Below, piece by piece: positions 9,045 to 18,770 of a stretch of 64,000 nt of DNA. The number at the start of each line of letters is the position of its first letter. Positions within the stretch are counted from its first letter, which is position 1. The position numbers and the translations under genes were made by a program. Where the stretch lies: positions 1 to 64,000 of the forward strand of contig CAYXBK010000005.1 of assembly GCA_964463165.1 (NCBI GenBank), written 5' to 3'. The DNA comes from UBA7236 sp964463165. GTDB taxonomy: Bacteria > Bacteroidota > Bacteroidia > Chitinophagales > BACL12. A model generated the notes under the pieces. The model saw only the letters and a program-made list of their open reading frames with translations. It searched no databases and was not told the origin of the DNA.

Positions 9045-9982
9045 ATGGTGAGATAAGGTTTTAATTTTTCAAATAAAGCCGGATACATCCCTTTCACTTT
9101 CATGATTTCCGAAACTGAAACAAATCTGCCCGATGCATCCCGGTATGAAATAATTGCATGTGCAAGTTCATCGGATATATAACTATGCTGCGCAAGTTCT
9201 TCTTCTGTTGCAGAATTCATATTTAATAAATGCATCTTTGTTTGATCGATGATGAGAAACGGGCGTATTTCATTTAATTGTTCTTCATCGATGCCGTAAA
9301 TTGTTATCAACTGATCGGCAGAATACACACCGCCCACACCTTTTATAAAATTTAGGATTCTGGCTGCAATTTCTTTTGAAAAACCAAGAGCGGTGAGCTG
9401 ATCAATTGTTGCAGAATTTAAATCGGTTTGCTTTCTTTCTCCGGCAAACGGAATATCATCGTTTTGATTTGCAGATAATTTCTTTGACTGAACAGAATCA
9501 ATTACAATATATTTTTCGATGGCATCAAAATCATCATCTGAAAAACCATATATTTTTAACAGATCTGATTTCGCTTTAAATACACCGCCTTTGTTTCGGT
9601 AATTGATAATGCGTTTTGCAATGTTTTCGTTTATTCCCATCTTGAGCCATTCTTCTTCACCGATACGATTCGGATCAAAGTAAAATAATTCGCGAACCGC
9701 TTTTTCATTTTCAGAATGATCAGTTGATTTAGTTGTAAAATTTACGGAAGTATTTTCCCTGAATGAATTTTCTGCGTCAAAGAAATTATTCTCCGTTTCT
9801 TTTATGGAATCAAAATAATCATACAATAAAGCATAATCATTTTCAGGTGATTTTGAGGCAAGTAAATTTTCTATGGGAGGAAACAGGATTGCACCGGTAA
9901 TAATCAGGATCAAAACAATTGAAGCATTTCTTTCCTTTCTGGAAAAAATAAAATAATCCTTTCTGATTTTACTGAATTTCAT
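9041..9982 (-). CDS. Helix-hairpin-helix (ComEA-like) membrane-anchored protein
   Basis: Likely DNA-binding protein anchored in the inner membrane. 313 residues: basic N-terminus, one transmembrane segment (about 22-38, ASIVLILIITGAILF), a linker, then three helix-hairpin-helix units (near 110-150, 190-225 and 255-310), each with the N-x-A-T/x-x-x-L pattern, e.g. DLNSATIDQLTALGFS. Similar proteins are called competence protein ComEA-like in Bacteroidota. Overlaps apt by 4 bases. Exact function unknown. Confidence 0.85.
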   Translation of the reverse strand: MKFSKIRKDYFIFSRKERNASIVLILIITGAILFPPIENLLASKSPENDYALLYDYFDSIKETENNFFDAENSFRENTSVNFTTKSTDHSENEKAVRELFYFDPNRIGEEEWLKMGINENIAKRIINYRNKGGVFKAKSDLLKIYGFSDDDFDAIEKYIVIDSVQSKKLSANQNDDIPFAGERKQTDLNSATIDQLTALGFSKEIAARILNFIKGVGGVYSADQLITIYGIDEEQLNEIRPFLIIDQTKMHLLNMNSATEEELAQHSYISDELAHAIISYRDASGRFVSVSEIMKVKGMYPALFEKLKPYLTI

Positions 9983-10014
9983 GTGCAGAATACCATTCCT
10001 GTAAAATTAATCAA

Positions 10015-11535
10015 TTATAGCTGATCTGTTGCCGGTAAATTTTTTCTGTTCTTACCAACTGTCAGATAATAAACAGGGATACCGAGAGCTATGATTAATA
10101 AACCCAACCCCGCATTTTGCGGTGTTGTGATGAGCAGGATGATACAAATTGCAAGTGCGATGATGATATAAATAATCGGCACAAGCGGATAACCGAATGC
10201 TTTGTATGGCCGTTCGGCATCAGGGAATTTTTTCCTGAGTACAAATAAACCGATAATGGTTACAACATAAAATAATAGGGAAGCGAAAGTTGTGTAATTT
10301 AATAATTCACCATAAGTACCTGATAAACATAAAACAGATGCCCAGGCGCATTGTATCCAAAGTGAAAATCCCGGCACATCATTTTTATTTAATCTGGTTG
10401 CTTTCTTAAAAAACAAACCGTCTTTTCCCATTGCATAATATAATCTCGCTCCCGATAAAATGATCCCGTTATTACATCCGAATGTGGAGATCATAATTAA
10501 TCCGGCCATGATATACACTGCAGAATTCTGAAATATGATGGATGCGGCCGCAGTGCCGACACGATCGTTTAATATAACCGTGCCGTCGGATGCGAATTTA
10601 CTTCCAGCAAACTGAATCCCCTGCCCGATCGCATCGGTTGCTGCCGGATCGCCATGCAAGGGAAGCAATGCGAGATATGCAATATTCGAAAGTGAATATA
10701 AAATTGTAACAACCAAAGTGCCGATAAATAAACTCAGCGGAATATTTCGTTTCGGATTTTTTATTTCTCCTGCAATAAATGTTACATAGTTCCATGCATC
10801 ATGTGAAAATAAAGGCCCGATGATCACAGTGCCGAGTGCAAGTAATAATCCGATACCGGTTAATGTTGTAATAATTAAATTACCGTCATCATCAACAACC
10901 GTACTTGTAGCATGCCATGCATCAGCAAAATTGGCCTGAAAGATTCCGTTGCCGATACCAACTGAAATTCCCAGAACGATTAATGCCAGCAAGGCAATAA
11001 TTTTTGCAGAAGTGAAAATGAGCTGAATTGTTTTTCCTTTACTTACACCTCTGCTGTTAATAATTGTGAGAATGACAATAACGGCAATGGCAAGAATTTG
11101 CGCCGTCGAAATTTTAATAAATCCAAGATCTGCAATAATATGATCCGGACTGAAATAAGGAATAAAAACACCGGTGAATTTTGCAAATGCAACCGCAACT
11201 GCAGCGATCACACCCGTTTGAATTACAACCAGCACACTCCATCCATATAAAAATGCCGTGAGATTGCCGAATGCTTTTTGCAGATATACAAATTGTCCGC
11301 CCGCTTTGGGCATCATGCCTGCTAATTCACCATAACTTAATGCGGCAAATACAGTAATTAAACCTGATACGATCCACAATGCGATCATATACCCGGCAGA
11401 ACCTACACTTCTCGCAATATCAGCAGAAACAATAAAAATTCCGGAACCGATCATACTTCCCGCAACGATCATTGTTGCATCGAGCAGACCGAGTGATTGT
11501 TTTAACTGATGCGGTTTTTCTTCTGTTGTTTGCAT
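10015..11535 (-). CDS. APC-family amino-acid permease
   Basis: Membrane transporter of 506 residues with about 12-14 hydrophobic segments. The first helix holds MIVAGSMIGSGIFIVSADIA, the unwound G-S-G-I-F substrate site of the APC superfamily (LAT-like), and SHDAWNYVTFIAGEIKNPKR is the conserved stretch after helix 6. Lies 19 bases after another APC permease, likely one operon. Substrate not predictable by eye. Confidence 0.9.
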   Translation of the reverse strand: MQTTEEKPHQLKQSLGLLDATMIVAGSMIGSGIFIVSADIARSVGSAGYMIALWIVSGLITVFAALSYGELAGMMPKAGGQFVYLQKAFGNLTAFLYGWSVLVVIQTGVIAAVAVAFAKFTGVFIPYFSPDHIIADLGFIKISTAQILAIAVIVILTIINSRGVSKGKTIQLIFTSAKIIALLALIVLGISVGIGNGIFQANFADAWHATSTVVDDDGNLIITTLTGIGLLLALGTVIIGPLFSHDAWNYVTFIAGEIKNPKRNIPLSLFIGTLVVTILYSLSNIAYLALLPLHGDPAATDAIGQGIQFAGSKFASDGTVILNDRVGTAAASIIFQNSAVYIMAGLIMISTFGCNNGIILSGARLYYAMGKDGLFFKKATRLNKNDVPGFSLWIQCAWASVLCLSGTYGELLNYTTFASLLFYVVTIIGLFVLRKKFPDAERPYKAFGYPLVPIIYIIIALAICIILLITTPQNAGLGLLIIALGIPVYYLTVGKNRKNLPATDQL

Positions 11536-11554
11536 GGTCGGCAGATACGTCAGA

Positions 11555-13021
11555 TTATGGTTTGTTTAATTTGCTGTGTTTTTTGCCGTAAGCGAAATAA
11601 ATTGCCAGGCCGATTGCCATCCAGATTACTAAACGCAACCATGTATCACCCGGAAGGAAAACCATCATAAAAATGCAGGTGCCAATTCCAAGTATCGGAA
11701 CTACCGGGAAAAATGGTGTCCTGAATGCACGCGGCGCATTTGGCATTTTGTACCGCATCACCATTACACCCACACAAACAAGTACAAATGCGAATAATGT
11801 TCCGATACTCGTCATTTCACCAACAACACGGGCCGGAATTAAAGCAGCGAATAAGCTCACAAATAATAAAAACAATAAATTACTTTTTGATGGTGTGCGG
11901 AATTTCGGATGCACATCTGAAAATACTTTCGGGAGTAATCCATCTTTACTCATACTGAAAAATACCCGCGATTGTCCGAGTAACATGACGAGAATAACAG
12001 AAGAATATCCAAATAAAATTGCAACGATGATCGCACGGTTTAACCAGGGGAAATCCGGTTGTAGTGTACCATCTGCAGCTGTAGTTCCCATATGATCAAT
12101 TGCGACTGCAACCGGCGCAATTCCATCCTGCCCCTGAAATGTTGTGTAATTCGCAACACCTGTCATAACATGCGCAAATAAAATATAGAGTATTGTGCAT
12201 ATCGCTAGTGAACCTAAAATCCCGATGGGCATATTTCTTTTTGGATTTTTCGCTTCCTGTGCCGCGGTACTTACAGCATCAAAACCGATGTATGCAAAAA
12301 ATACAATTGCTGCGGCCCGTATGATTCCGCTGAAACCGAATTCACCGAATGTTCCGGTATTATCAGGTATATACGGATTATAATTGCTGTTGTCGATATA
12401 TTGCCAGCCAAGAATGATGAAGATCAAAACAACGGCTACTTTTAAACCGACAATCACTGCATTTACTTTCGCACTGCCGCTTGTTCCGCGTATGAGCAGT
12501 AAACTCATCAGTACGACAATAAATACAGCAGGAATATTAATAATGCCACCATCCCATGGCCCGGCCATCATTTCAGGCGGCAGATGAATACCAAATCCTT
12601 CCATGAATTTTCCAAAATAGCGGCTCCACGAAATACTCACCGTTGCGGCACCTACGGCATATTCCAAAACAAGGTCCCATCCAATGATCCATGCAATTAA
12701 TTCACCCATTGTTGCATAACTGTATGTGTAAGCACTTCCTGCAATCGGAATCATGCTGGCAAATTCTGCATAACATAAACCGGCAAATGCACAACCGATA
12801 CCGGCTACGACAAATGATAAAGTAATTGCGGGGCCGGCATTCATCGCAGCTGCACCTCCGGTAATTGAAAATAAACCTGCACCAATGATTGCTCCTATTC
12901 CAAGTGCTATTAATGCGCCGGGACCGAGAGTCCGTTTAAGGGATTGGACATCATCATTCGGCTCAGAAGATTCTTCCATTAATTTATCCAACGATTTTTT
13001 CCTAAACAGCGGGTTTCCCAT
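11555..13021 (-). CDS. APC-family amino-acid permease, cationic amino acid transporter type
   Basis: 488 residues with about 12 transmembrane helices. GPGALIALGIGAIIGAGLFS in the first helix and FFAYIGFDAVSTAAQEAKNP in the middle are typical of the CAT/YfnA subfamily. The N-terminus MGNPLFRKKSLDKLMEES matches that group too. First gene of a two-permease operon. Substrate not fixed; cationic or broad amino-acid transport is inferred. Confidence 0.9.
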   Translation of the reverse strand: MGNPLFRKKSLDKLMEESSEPNDDVQSLKRTLGPGALIALGIGAIIGAGLFSITGGAAAMNAGPAITLSFVVAGIGCAFAGLCYAEFASMIPIAGSAYTYSYATMGELIAWIIGWDLVLEYAVGAATVSISWSRYFGKFMEGFGIHLPPEMMAGPWDGGIINIPAVFIVVLMSLLLIRGTSGSAKVNAVIVGLKVAVVLIFIILGWQYIDNSNYNPYIPDNTGTFGEFGFSGIIRAAAIVFFAYIGFDAVSTAAQEAKNPKRNMPIGILGSLAICTILYILFAHVMTGVANYTTFQGQDGIAPVAVAIDHMGTTAADGTLQPDFPWLNRAIIVAILFGYSSVILVMLLGQSRVFFSMSKDGLLPKVFSDVHPKFRTPSKSNLLFLLFVSLFAALIPARVVGEMTSIGTLFAFVLVCVGVMVMRYKMPNAPRAFRTPFFPVVPILGIGTCIFMMVFLPGDTWLRLVIWMAIGLAIYFAYGKKHSKLNKP

Positions 13022-13226
13022 AAGTATGCAGTTTTGAGTTTTTAATTGAGATTTATAATGCTGACAAACATAACCGTTAATTCTGATAAAAGAAAAGCAA
13101 GAACATTTGTTTAAGAGATTTTAGGAATTCAGTCCGTACTTCCTGTTGAAACTGAACCGGCCATGCGAATTATTTGATTTTATCCTGTTTTTTTCAACGA
13201 TATTTCACAATCACGCCTTCGCTGAA

Positions 13227-13234
13227 TAACTTTG
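13227..13234 (+). promoter_or_regulatory. Bacteroidota -7 promoter element before hppA
   Basis: TAACTTTG matches the Bacteroidota -7 consensus TAnnTTTG and lies 29 bases before the chosen hppA ATG. A weak -33 (TTTC at 13203) is 20 bases upstream. It supports the start at 13264 over one at 13174, which would lie upstream of the promoter. Confidence 0.5.
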
Positions 13235-13263
13235 CAGCCTCTTTTAAGAAGCATAACTATTTT

Positions 13264-15384
13264 ATGAACTCAATTGTATACTTAATTCCCGCCCTCGGAA
13301 TCGTTGGTTTGATTTATATGATCTTTATTGCCCTTTGGGTAAATAAGCGAGATGCAGGCAGTGATAAAATGCAGGGTATTGCAAAGGCAATTGCCGAAGG
13401 TGCAATGGCATTTTTAAAAGCTGAGTACCTGATTTTATCTATATACGTATTAATTGCCTCAGGATTATTATTCTGGTTATCGACTACAAATGATAAAAGT
13501 GATCCGACGATTGTAATCGCATTTATAATCGGAGCGATTTTCAGCGGGCTTGCAGGTTTCATCGGGATGAATATCGCAACACGTGCAAATGTGCGCACAA
13601 CACAGGCTGCCCGCACAAGTTTATCAAAAGCATTACGTGTTTCCTTCTCAGGCGGCAGCGTTATGGGATTGGGTGTTGCAGGACTCGCAGTGCTGGGCCT
13701 TGGATCTTTATTCATTGTGTTTTACAACATGTTTGTGAATTCGGGAGATGTGCATGGTGCAGAAATGGAAAAAGCACTTGAAGTATTGACCGGATTTTCA
13801 TTGGGAGCAGAAAGTATTGCATTATTTGCCCGTGTGGGTGGAGGAATTTATACAAAAGCAGCAGATGTGGGTGCCGATCTTGTTGGAAAAGTGGAAGCAG
13901 GTATTCCTGAAGATGATCCGCGGAACCCGGCAACCATTGCAGATAATGTGGGTGATAACGTAGGTGATGTTGCGGGGATGGGCGCCGATCTTTTCGGAAG
14001 CTATGTTGCAACAGTACTTGCAACAATGGTTTTGGGCAGGGAGATTATTTCTGATGATGCTGTCGGAGGAATCGGACCAATGTTATTGCCGATGCTGATA
14101 GCTGGTGTCGGAATTCTCGCTTCTGTTGTCGGAACATTTTTCGTGCGTGTGAAAGAAGGCGGCAATGTGCAAAAAGCATTAAATATGGGTAACTGGGTGG
14201 CGATTGGTTTAACAATGATCGCGAGTTATTTCATAGTGGATAGCGTGCTTACAAAAGACACGATGCAAATGGGTTCTACTGCATCAACTTTTACTTCTTT
14301 AGATGTGTATTTTGCGATCATAGTCGGCCTCGTGGTTGGAACACTGATCAGCATGATCACTGAATTCTATACTGCTATGGGCAGACGTCCCGTGATTTCA
14401 ATCATCAGACAATCTTCAACCGGTCATGCAACAAATATTATCGGCGGAATTGCAATGGGAATGCAATCTACTATGCTGCCGATTTTAGTTCTGGCAATCG
14501 GGATTGTTGCTTCTTTTTCTTTTGCAGGTATTTATGGTGTTGCGATAGCAGCCGCGGGTATGATGGCAACTACAGCCATGCAGCTTGCTGTTGATGCATT
14601 CGGCCCTATTGCCGACAATGCCGGTGGTATAGCAGAAATGAGCGACCTTCCAAAAGAAGTGCGTGAAAGAACCGACGTCCTTGATGCTGCAGGCAATACA
14701 ACTGCTGCCATCGGAAAAGGATTTGCAATTGCATCTGCTGCATTAACTTCTCTTGCATTGTTTGCTGCGTTTGTCGGTGTTGCCGGAATTGACGGCATTG
14801 ATATTTATAAAGCTCCCGTACTTGCCGGTTTGTTTGTCGGCGGTATGATACCGTTTTTATTTTCATCCATGGCGATCAAAGCAGTAGGAAATGCAGCAAT
14901 GAGCATGGTGGAAGAAGTGCGCCGCCAGTTCAGGGAAATTCCGGGCATTATGGAAGGAACAGGCAAACCTGAATATGATAAATGCGTTGCGATTTCAACC
15001 AGAGCCGCACTGCGTCAGATGTTATTACCAGGTTTACTTGCACTCGGTACACCGGTATTGATCGGGTTCGGTTTAAAGGGCGTTTTTGAAGGTGTAAGAT
15101 CAGCAGAAATTCTGGGTGGTGTTCTCGCAGGCGTAACCGTGAGCGGTGTCCTTCTTGCGATTTTCCAAAGTAATGCGGGAGGCGCATGGGACAATGCGAA
15201 AAAATCATTTGAAAAAGGTGCCACCATCAATGGTATCGTACACTATAAAGGTTCTGATCCGCACAAAGCATCAGTTACCGGTGATACAGTGGGCGATCCG
15301 TTTAAAGATACGTCAGGGCCATCAATGAATATCCTCATTAAATTAATGAGCATTGTGAGTCTTATTATCGCTGCTTATTTGTAA
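13264..15384 (+). CDS. hppA: Membrane-bound ion-pumping pyrophosphatase
   Basis: Uses pyrophosphate hydrolysis to pump H+ or Na+ out of the cytoplasm. 706 residues from the ATG at 13264, about 16 transmembrane helices. The substrate site is clear: VGKVEAGIPEDDPRNPATIA followed by DNVGDNVGDVAGMGADLFGS (about 215-250), and DNAGGIAEMSDLP further on. GNTTAAIGKGFAI has Ala where K+-independent pumps have Lys, so it belongs to the K+-dependent type. Na+ or H+ specificity cannot be decided by eye. Divergent from the permease operon. Confidence 0.96.
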   Translation: MNSIVYLIPALGIVGLIYMIFIALWVNKRDAGSDKMQGIAKAIAEGAMAFLKAEYLILSIYVLIASGLLFWLSTTNDKSDPTIVIAFIIGAIFSGLAGFIGMNIATRANVRTTQAARTSLSKALRVSFSGGSVMGLGVAGLAVLGLGSLFIVFYNMFVNSGDVHGAEMEKALEVLTGFSLGAESIALFARVGGGIYTKAADVGADLVGKVEAGIPEDDPRNPATIADNVGDNVGDVAGMGADLFGSYVATVLATMVLGREIISDDAVGGIGPMLLPMLIAGVGILASVVGTFFVRVKEGGNVQKALNMGNWVAIGLTMIASYFIVDSVLTKDTMQMGSTASTFTSLDVYFAIIVGLVVGTLISMITEFYTAMGRRPVISIIRQSSTGHATNIIGGIAMGMQSTMLPILVLAIGIVASFSFAGIYGVAIAAAGMMATTAMQLAVDAFGPIADNAGGIAEMSDLPKEVRERTDVLDAAGNTTAAIGKGFAIASAALTSLALFAAFVGVAGIDGIDIYKAPVLAGLFVGGMIPFLFSSMAIKAVGNAAMSMVEEVRRQFREIPGIMEGTGKPEYDKCVAISTRAALRQMLLPGLLALGTPVLIGFGLKGVFEGVRSAEILGGVLAGVTVSGVLLAIFQSNAGGAWDNAKKSFEKGATINGIVHYKGSDPHKASVTGDTVGDPFKDTSGPSMNILIKLMSIVSLIIAAYL

Positions 15385-15404
15385 AAATATTTATTTAAAT
15401 AACG

Positions 15405-15436
15405 GAAAGGCCGCATCTTGCATGCGGCCTTTTTAA
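15405..15436 (+). terminator. Rho-independent terminator after hppA
   Basis: AAAGGCCGCATC and the arm GCATGCGGCCTTTTT form a GC-rich hairpin followed by a T-run, 20 bases after the hppA stop. Confidence 0.85.
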
Positions 15437-15527
15437 TTTGCATTCAACACCGCATATTTTAAAAATCTCATAATTCTTTCTAACTTCAAATCCGGGTACC
15501 TCAAATTACATTTTAAAACACCGCACA

Positions 15528-17219
15528 ATGAAACGAAATCTGCTCTCCTTCCTGATTTTATTTATCCTTTTAACACAAAGCAATTTAATTTTTTCACAAG
15601 CCACAGAGTCGTGGTATATCCGCAGGTATCCGCCTGAACCATGGACATGGGCTCCCATTTTAAATACGAATATTACCGAAATGGATGAAGTATTCGGTGA
15701 AGGTGTGTGGCACTCGGGATATTATGATGAAGTGGACCCTTTAGAAGCCTTCGGGCCAACAACCTGTTTTGTATTTATGGAAGGAGGCGATGACCATGCA
15801 ATTCCAATGAATGATTTTCTTGTTGCCAATATCAGTTTAATTGAATCATGGGTATTTGCAGGTGGCAGTTTATTTCTGAATGCCGCACCGAACTACGGAA
15901 CATCAATGGATTTCGGTTTTAATGATGTGATGCTTGTGTATCCATCTTATACTTCCACAGGTTATGCCGTTGATCTTGCACACCCGATTTTTAATGGCCC
16001 TTATGTTCCGGTTGGATCATCCTGGAACGGAAACTATTTCGGGCATGCAATTATTGATGGCCCGGATCTGACTCCATTAATCGATGATGGCGGGGGTAAT
16101 ATTTTATGCGCTGAAACAAGCTGGGGTGCAGGAAAAGTAATTTTCGGCGGGATGACCACTACCGGATGGCACGATCCGCTTCCGGAAGCAAGTAATTTGC
16201 GGATGAATATTTTTAAATATCTCGCCTCTTATGCATTTCTTGATTTTACCTATGAAAAAGAAATTTATTGCATGGAAGATGAAGACCCATATCCGATCAT
16301 GGCGGTTGGTGCAGATACCGGAACCTTTATTGCCGAACCGGCAGGTCTTGTGATTGATCCTGTTACAGGAAAAATTGATTTAAGTGCATCCGTTCCGGGC
16401 ACTTACGATATTTCAAATGTATTTGAAGGAATCGGATGTAAAAGTGATTCATCACAATTTACACTCACAATTGCTGAACCTCCTGTTGCAGATATTATTG
16501 AAGACTTTTTTATGTGTGAAGGTGATACGGTCCAATTAACTTCTTTCGGCGGTTTAAGTTATGAATGGATTCCTCCCACATATCTCGATGATCCATTTGC
16601 ACAAAATCCGAATTTAATAAACCCTCTCACCGATATGGTTTATTCTGTTGTGGTAACCGACGAAAATGGTTGTCATGATACTGCAAGTGTAAATGTTACT
16701 TTGTATGATAACCCGATCATTGATGCCGGAGAAGATCAATATATTTTATCTGGAAGTTATGTTGAATTAAATGCATCGGGCGGTGTGGCGTATACATGGA
16801 CACCTGAAGAAAGTTTGAATGATCCGAATATTCAAAATCCGCTTTCGTACGCTACGGAAAATACAACCTATTATGTTGTCGGAGCCGATTCACACGGTTG
16901 CCTTGGAACAGATTCCGTACATGTCATTTTAAGAGATGATGCAGTGTTTGGATTTCCAAATGCATTTTCTCCCAACAGCGATGGCGTGAATGATTTCTTT
17001 TTACCAATTGCATACGGCACGGTTGTCAATTTTAATTTCACCATTTACAACAGATGGGGTGAATTAATTTTCGAAAATACCGCCGACCTCACAAAAGGCT
17101 GGAATGGCACGTATGAAGATAAAGAACAACCGATGGGAAATTATATTTATTATTTCACGGCAACAGATGGTACGGGACAGGATTTTGTTTATAAAGGAAA
17201 TGTAACACTTGTCCGTTGA
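15528..17219 (+). CDS. Secreted protein with CHU_C (gliding-type, T9SS type B) C-terminal domain
   Basis: 563 residues. Signal peptide MKRNLLSFLILFILLTQSN...FSQ, then an unassigned ~220-residue N-terminal domain whose pattern (VFAGGSLFLNAAPNYGT, CAETSWGAGKVIFGGMTTTG) recalls class I glutamine-amidotransferase-like/ThuA folds. Two Ig/PKD-like modules follow (about 320-400 and 400-470). The last ~85 residues (FGFPNAFSPNSDGVNDFFLP, FTIYNRWGELIF, WNGTYEDKEQPMGNYIYYF) are the CHU_C domain that directs T9SS secretion. Probably a cell-surface adhesin or enzyme; function not known. Confidence 0.9.
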   Translation: MKRNLLSFLILFILLTQSNLIFSQATESWYIRRYPPEPWTWAPILNTNITEMDEVFGEGVWHSGYYDEVDPLEAFGPTTCFVFMEGGDDHAIPMNDFLVANISLIESWVFAGGSLFLNAAPNYGTSMDFGFNDVMLVYPSYTSTGYAVDLAHPIFNGPYVPVGSSWNGNYFGHAIIDGPDLTPLIDDGGGNILCAETSWGAGKVIFGGMTTTGWHDPLPEASNLRMNIFKYLASYAFLDFTYEKEIYCMEDEDPYPIMAVGADTGTFIAEPAGLVIDPVTGKIDLSASVPGTYDISNVFEGIGCKSDSSQFTLTIAEPPVADIIEDFFMCEGDTVQLTSFGGLSYEWIPPTYLDDPFAQNPNLINPLTDMVYSVVVTDENGCHDTASVNVTLYDNPIIDAGEDQYILSGSYVELNASGGVAYTWTPEESLNDPNIQNPLSYATENTTYYVVGADSHGCLGTDSVHVILRDDAVFGFPNAFSPNSDGVNDFFLPIAYGTVVNFNFTIYNRWGELIFENTADLTKGWNGTYEDKEQPMGNYIYYFTATDGTGQDFVYKGNVTLVR

Positions 17220-17266
17220 TTAAAATAAATCCTGTTTTAATTCTTTTAATCCACTCCCGTAACAAG

Positions 17267-18601
17267 ATGCAATCCATGAAAAAAATCCAGTCAGTTTTTT
17301 TTCTTTTCTTTTTTATTTCTCAAAATATTTTCACTCAGGCTCCAAATTGTGATGCACTTACACCCGGGTTAATTCCGCTTACAGATTTGGGCGCAGGTTT
17401 ATTTGAGGGATATCAGGGCGGATTATTTCCCGGCGGCGTGAATACAGAAAATCCCGCATCATCACATTTTAAAAAAGGCAGAAATTTTGCGAAAAATCTG
17501 CAACCGCTCGACAGCCTTGGAAATATTAATTATGATGGAGGTGTAATTCTGATGGGTGGTTTCGGCCCTTCTATTCCCGGGCATTTGATGGATGAATTCG
17601 TACCGATTGTGCGTGATACGACCGATGCAGTTTATAAAACCAATATTTGTTTTGATGCAATTAACATGAGTGCCGGCGGCAAAGGACTGGATTATGCAAT
17701 TGGAATTGATTCAACAAAATACTGGTCGAATATGAAAAATAAAATTACGGAGAAAGGTTATAACGTTTTACAAATGCAGGTGGGCTGGATTTATTTCAAC
17801 GACAAATGGGATACCGCAGCGGAAATAACTTTTCCCGATGAACCCATGCAGGTTGCAGATGACCTGACAATTTATTTACAATTATTAAAAATTTATTTTC
17901 CAAACATGAAAATTGTTTTTGTAAGCGGCAGACATTACGGTGGATTTTGTGATACATTAATGGAACAGTATGCGGCAATCAGCGAACCATCTTCCTACTA
18001 TAATAATTTCGCAGTTAAATGGTTGATAGAACGTCAAATTACGGGTGATCCTGACCTCCGTTATTTTGGTATTAACGCCAAAGTACCTTTTATTACCTGG
18101 GGAAATTATTTCTGGACGAACGGTGCCGAACCACGGATTACCGATGGCAGAAATTATCCCTGTGAAAAATTCAGTTTAACCGACGGATATCATCTGACAG
18201 ATTCAACTAATGTGGAAGATGCAAATTATATGATGAATTTCTTTTATACCAGTGAATTCAGTAAATATTATGTGAAGTACGGCATGAAATGGGCGGATTG
18301 TGTTCCATATCTCGATTCAATTCACCGTGAAACGGATTATGTTGACATCAATAAATCCGGTTTTACATTATACCCCAACCCTGCCGGTGAAATCATAAAT
18401 ATTTATTTACCCGCCAATTCGAACCCGATTACCGAAGTTGCTATTTTTAACGAAACCGGCAACATCGTTCATACGGAAAAAAGCACAGGCACAAGTAATA
18501 AAACACTTTCGATTGACATTGAGTATTTACCGGCAGGTTTGTACTTTATGAGGATCGATACCGATGGCACCATACAATGTAAATCGTTTATTAAACAATG
18601 A
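17267..18601 (+). CDS. T9SS-secreted SGNH-hydrolase-like protein, paralogue 1 of 3
   Basis: 444 residues (alternative ATG at 17276). Signal peptide ends FFISQNIFTQA. The body resembles an SGNH hydrolase: strand plus G-F-G-P-S (block I-like, Ser in place), NMSAGGKGL (block II Gly), VLQMQVGWIYF (block III Gly, but Asn of the oxyanion hole is absent) and LTDGYHLTD (block V D-x-x-H). The C-terminal ~80 residues (LYPNPAGEIINIYLP to the end) are a T9SS type A sorting domain. Paralogues at 18771-20111 and 26683-28014 share the YQGGLFPGG-type N-terminal motif. An in-frame extension to 17216 was rejected because it precedes the signal peptide. Enzyme activity is inference. Confidence 0.75.
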   Translation: MQSMKKIQSVFFLFFFISQNIFTQAPNCDALTPGLIPLTDLGAGLFEGYQGGLFPGGVNTENPASSHFKKGRNFAKNLQPLDSLGNINYDGGVILMGGFGPSIPGHLMDEFVPIVRDTTDAVYKTNICFDAINMSAGGKGLDYAIGIDSTKYWSNMKNKITEKGYNVLQMQVGWIYFNDKWDTAAEITFPDEPMQVADDLTIYLQLLKIYFPNMKIVFVSGRHYGGFCDTLMEQYAAISEPSSYYNNFAVKWLIERQITGDPDLRYFGINAKVPFITWGNYFWTNGAEPRITDGRNYPCEKFSLTDGYHLTDSTNVEDANYMMNFFYTSEFSKYYVKYGMKWADCVPYLDSIHRETDYVDINKSGFTLYPNPAGEIINIYLPANSNPITEVAIFNETGNIVHTEKSTGTSNKTLSIDIEYLPAGLYFMRIDTDGTIQCKSFIKQ

Positions 18602-18770
18602 TCGATTCTGTTTTCGTATCAACGAAAAATAAACACCTGCAACAATTACCCTGACTTCACATATTCAATATTAATTTTATTCTCAATATTTGTAGATTTA
18701 CTTATCCTCTGTCAGGTTCGACCAAACTTCCGGACAGGGAAAATCATCTTTTAACATAAAACGAGGACCA

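Noticed and set aside
10015..13021. Riboswitch before the permease operon
   Set aside because: No known riboswitch core could be recognised in 13022-13263.
17216..17266. Translational coupling between the CHU_C gene and SGNH paralogue 1
   Set aside because: It would need a TTG start placed before the signal peptide; the ATG at 17267 or 17276 gives a normal signal peptide.
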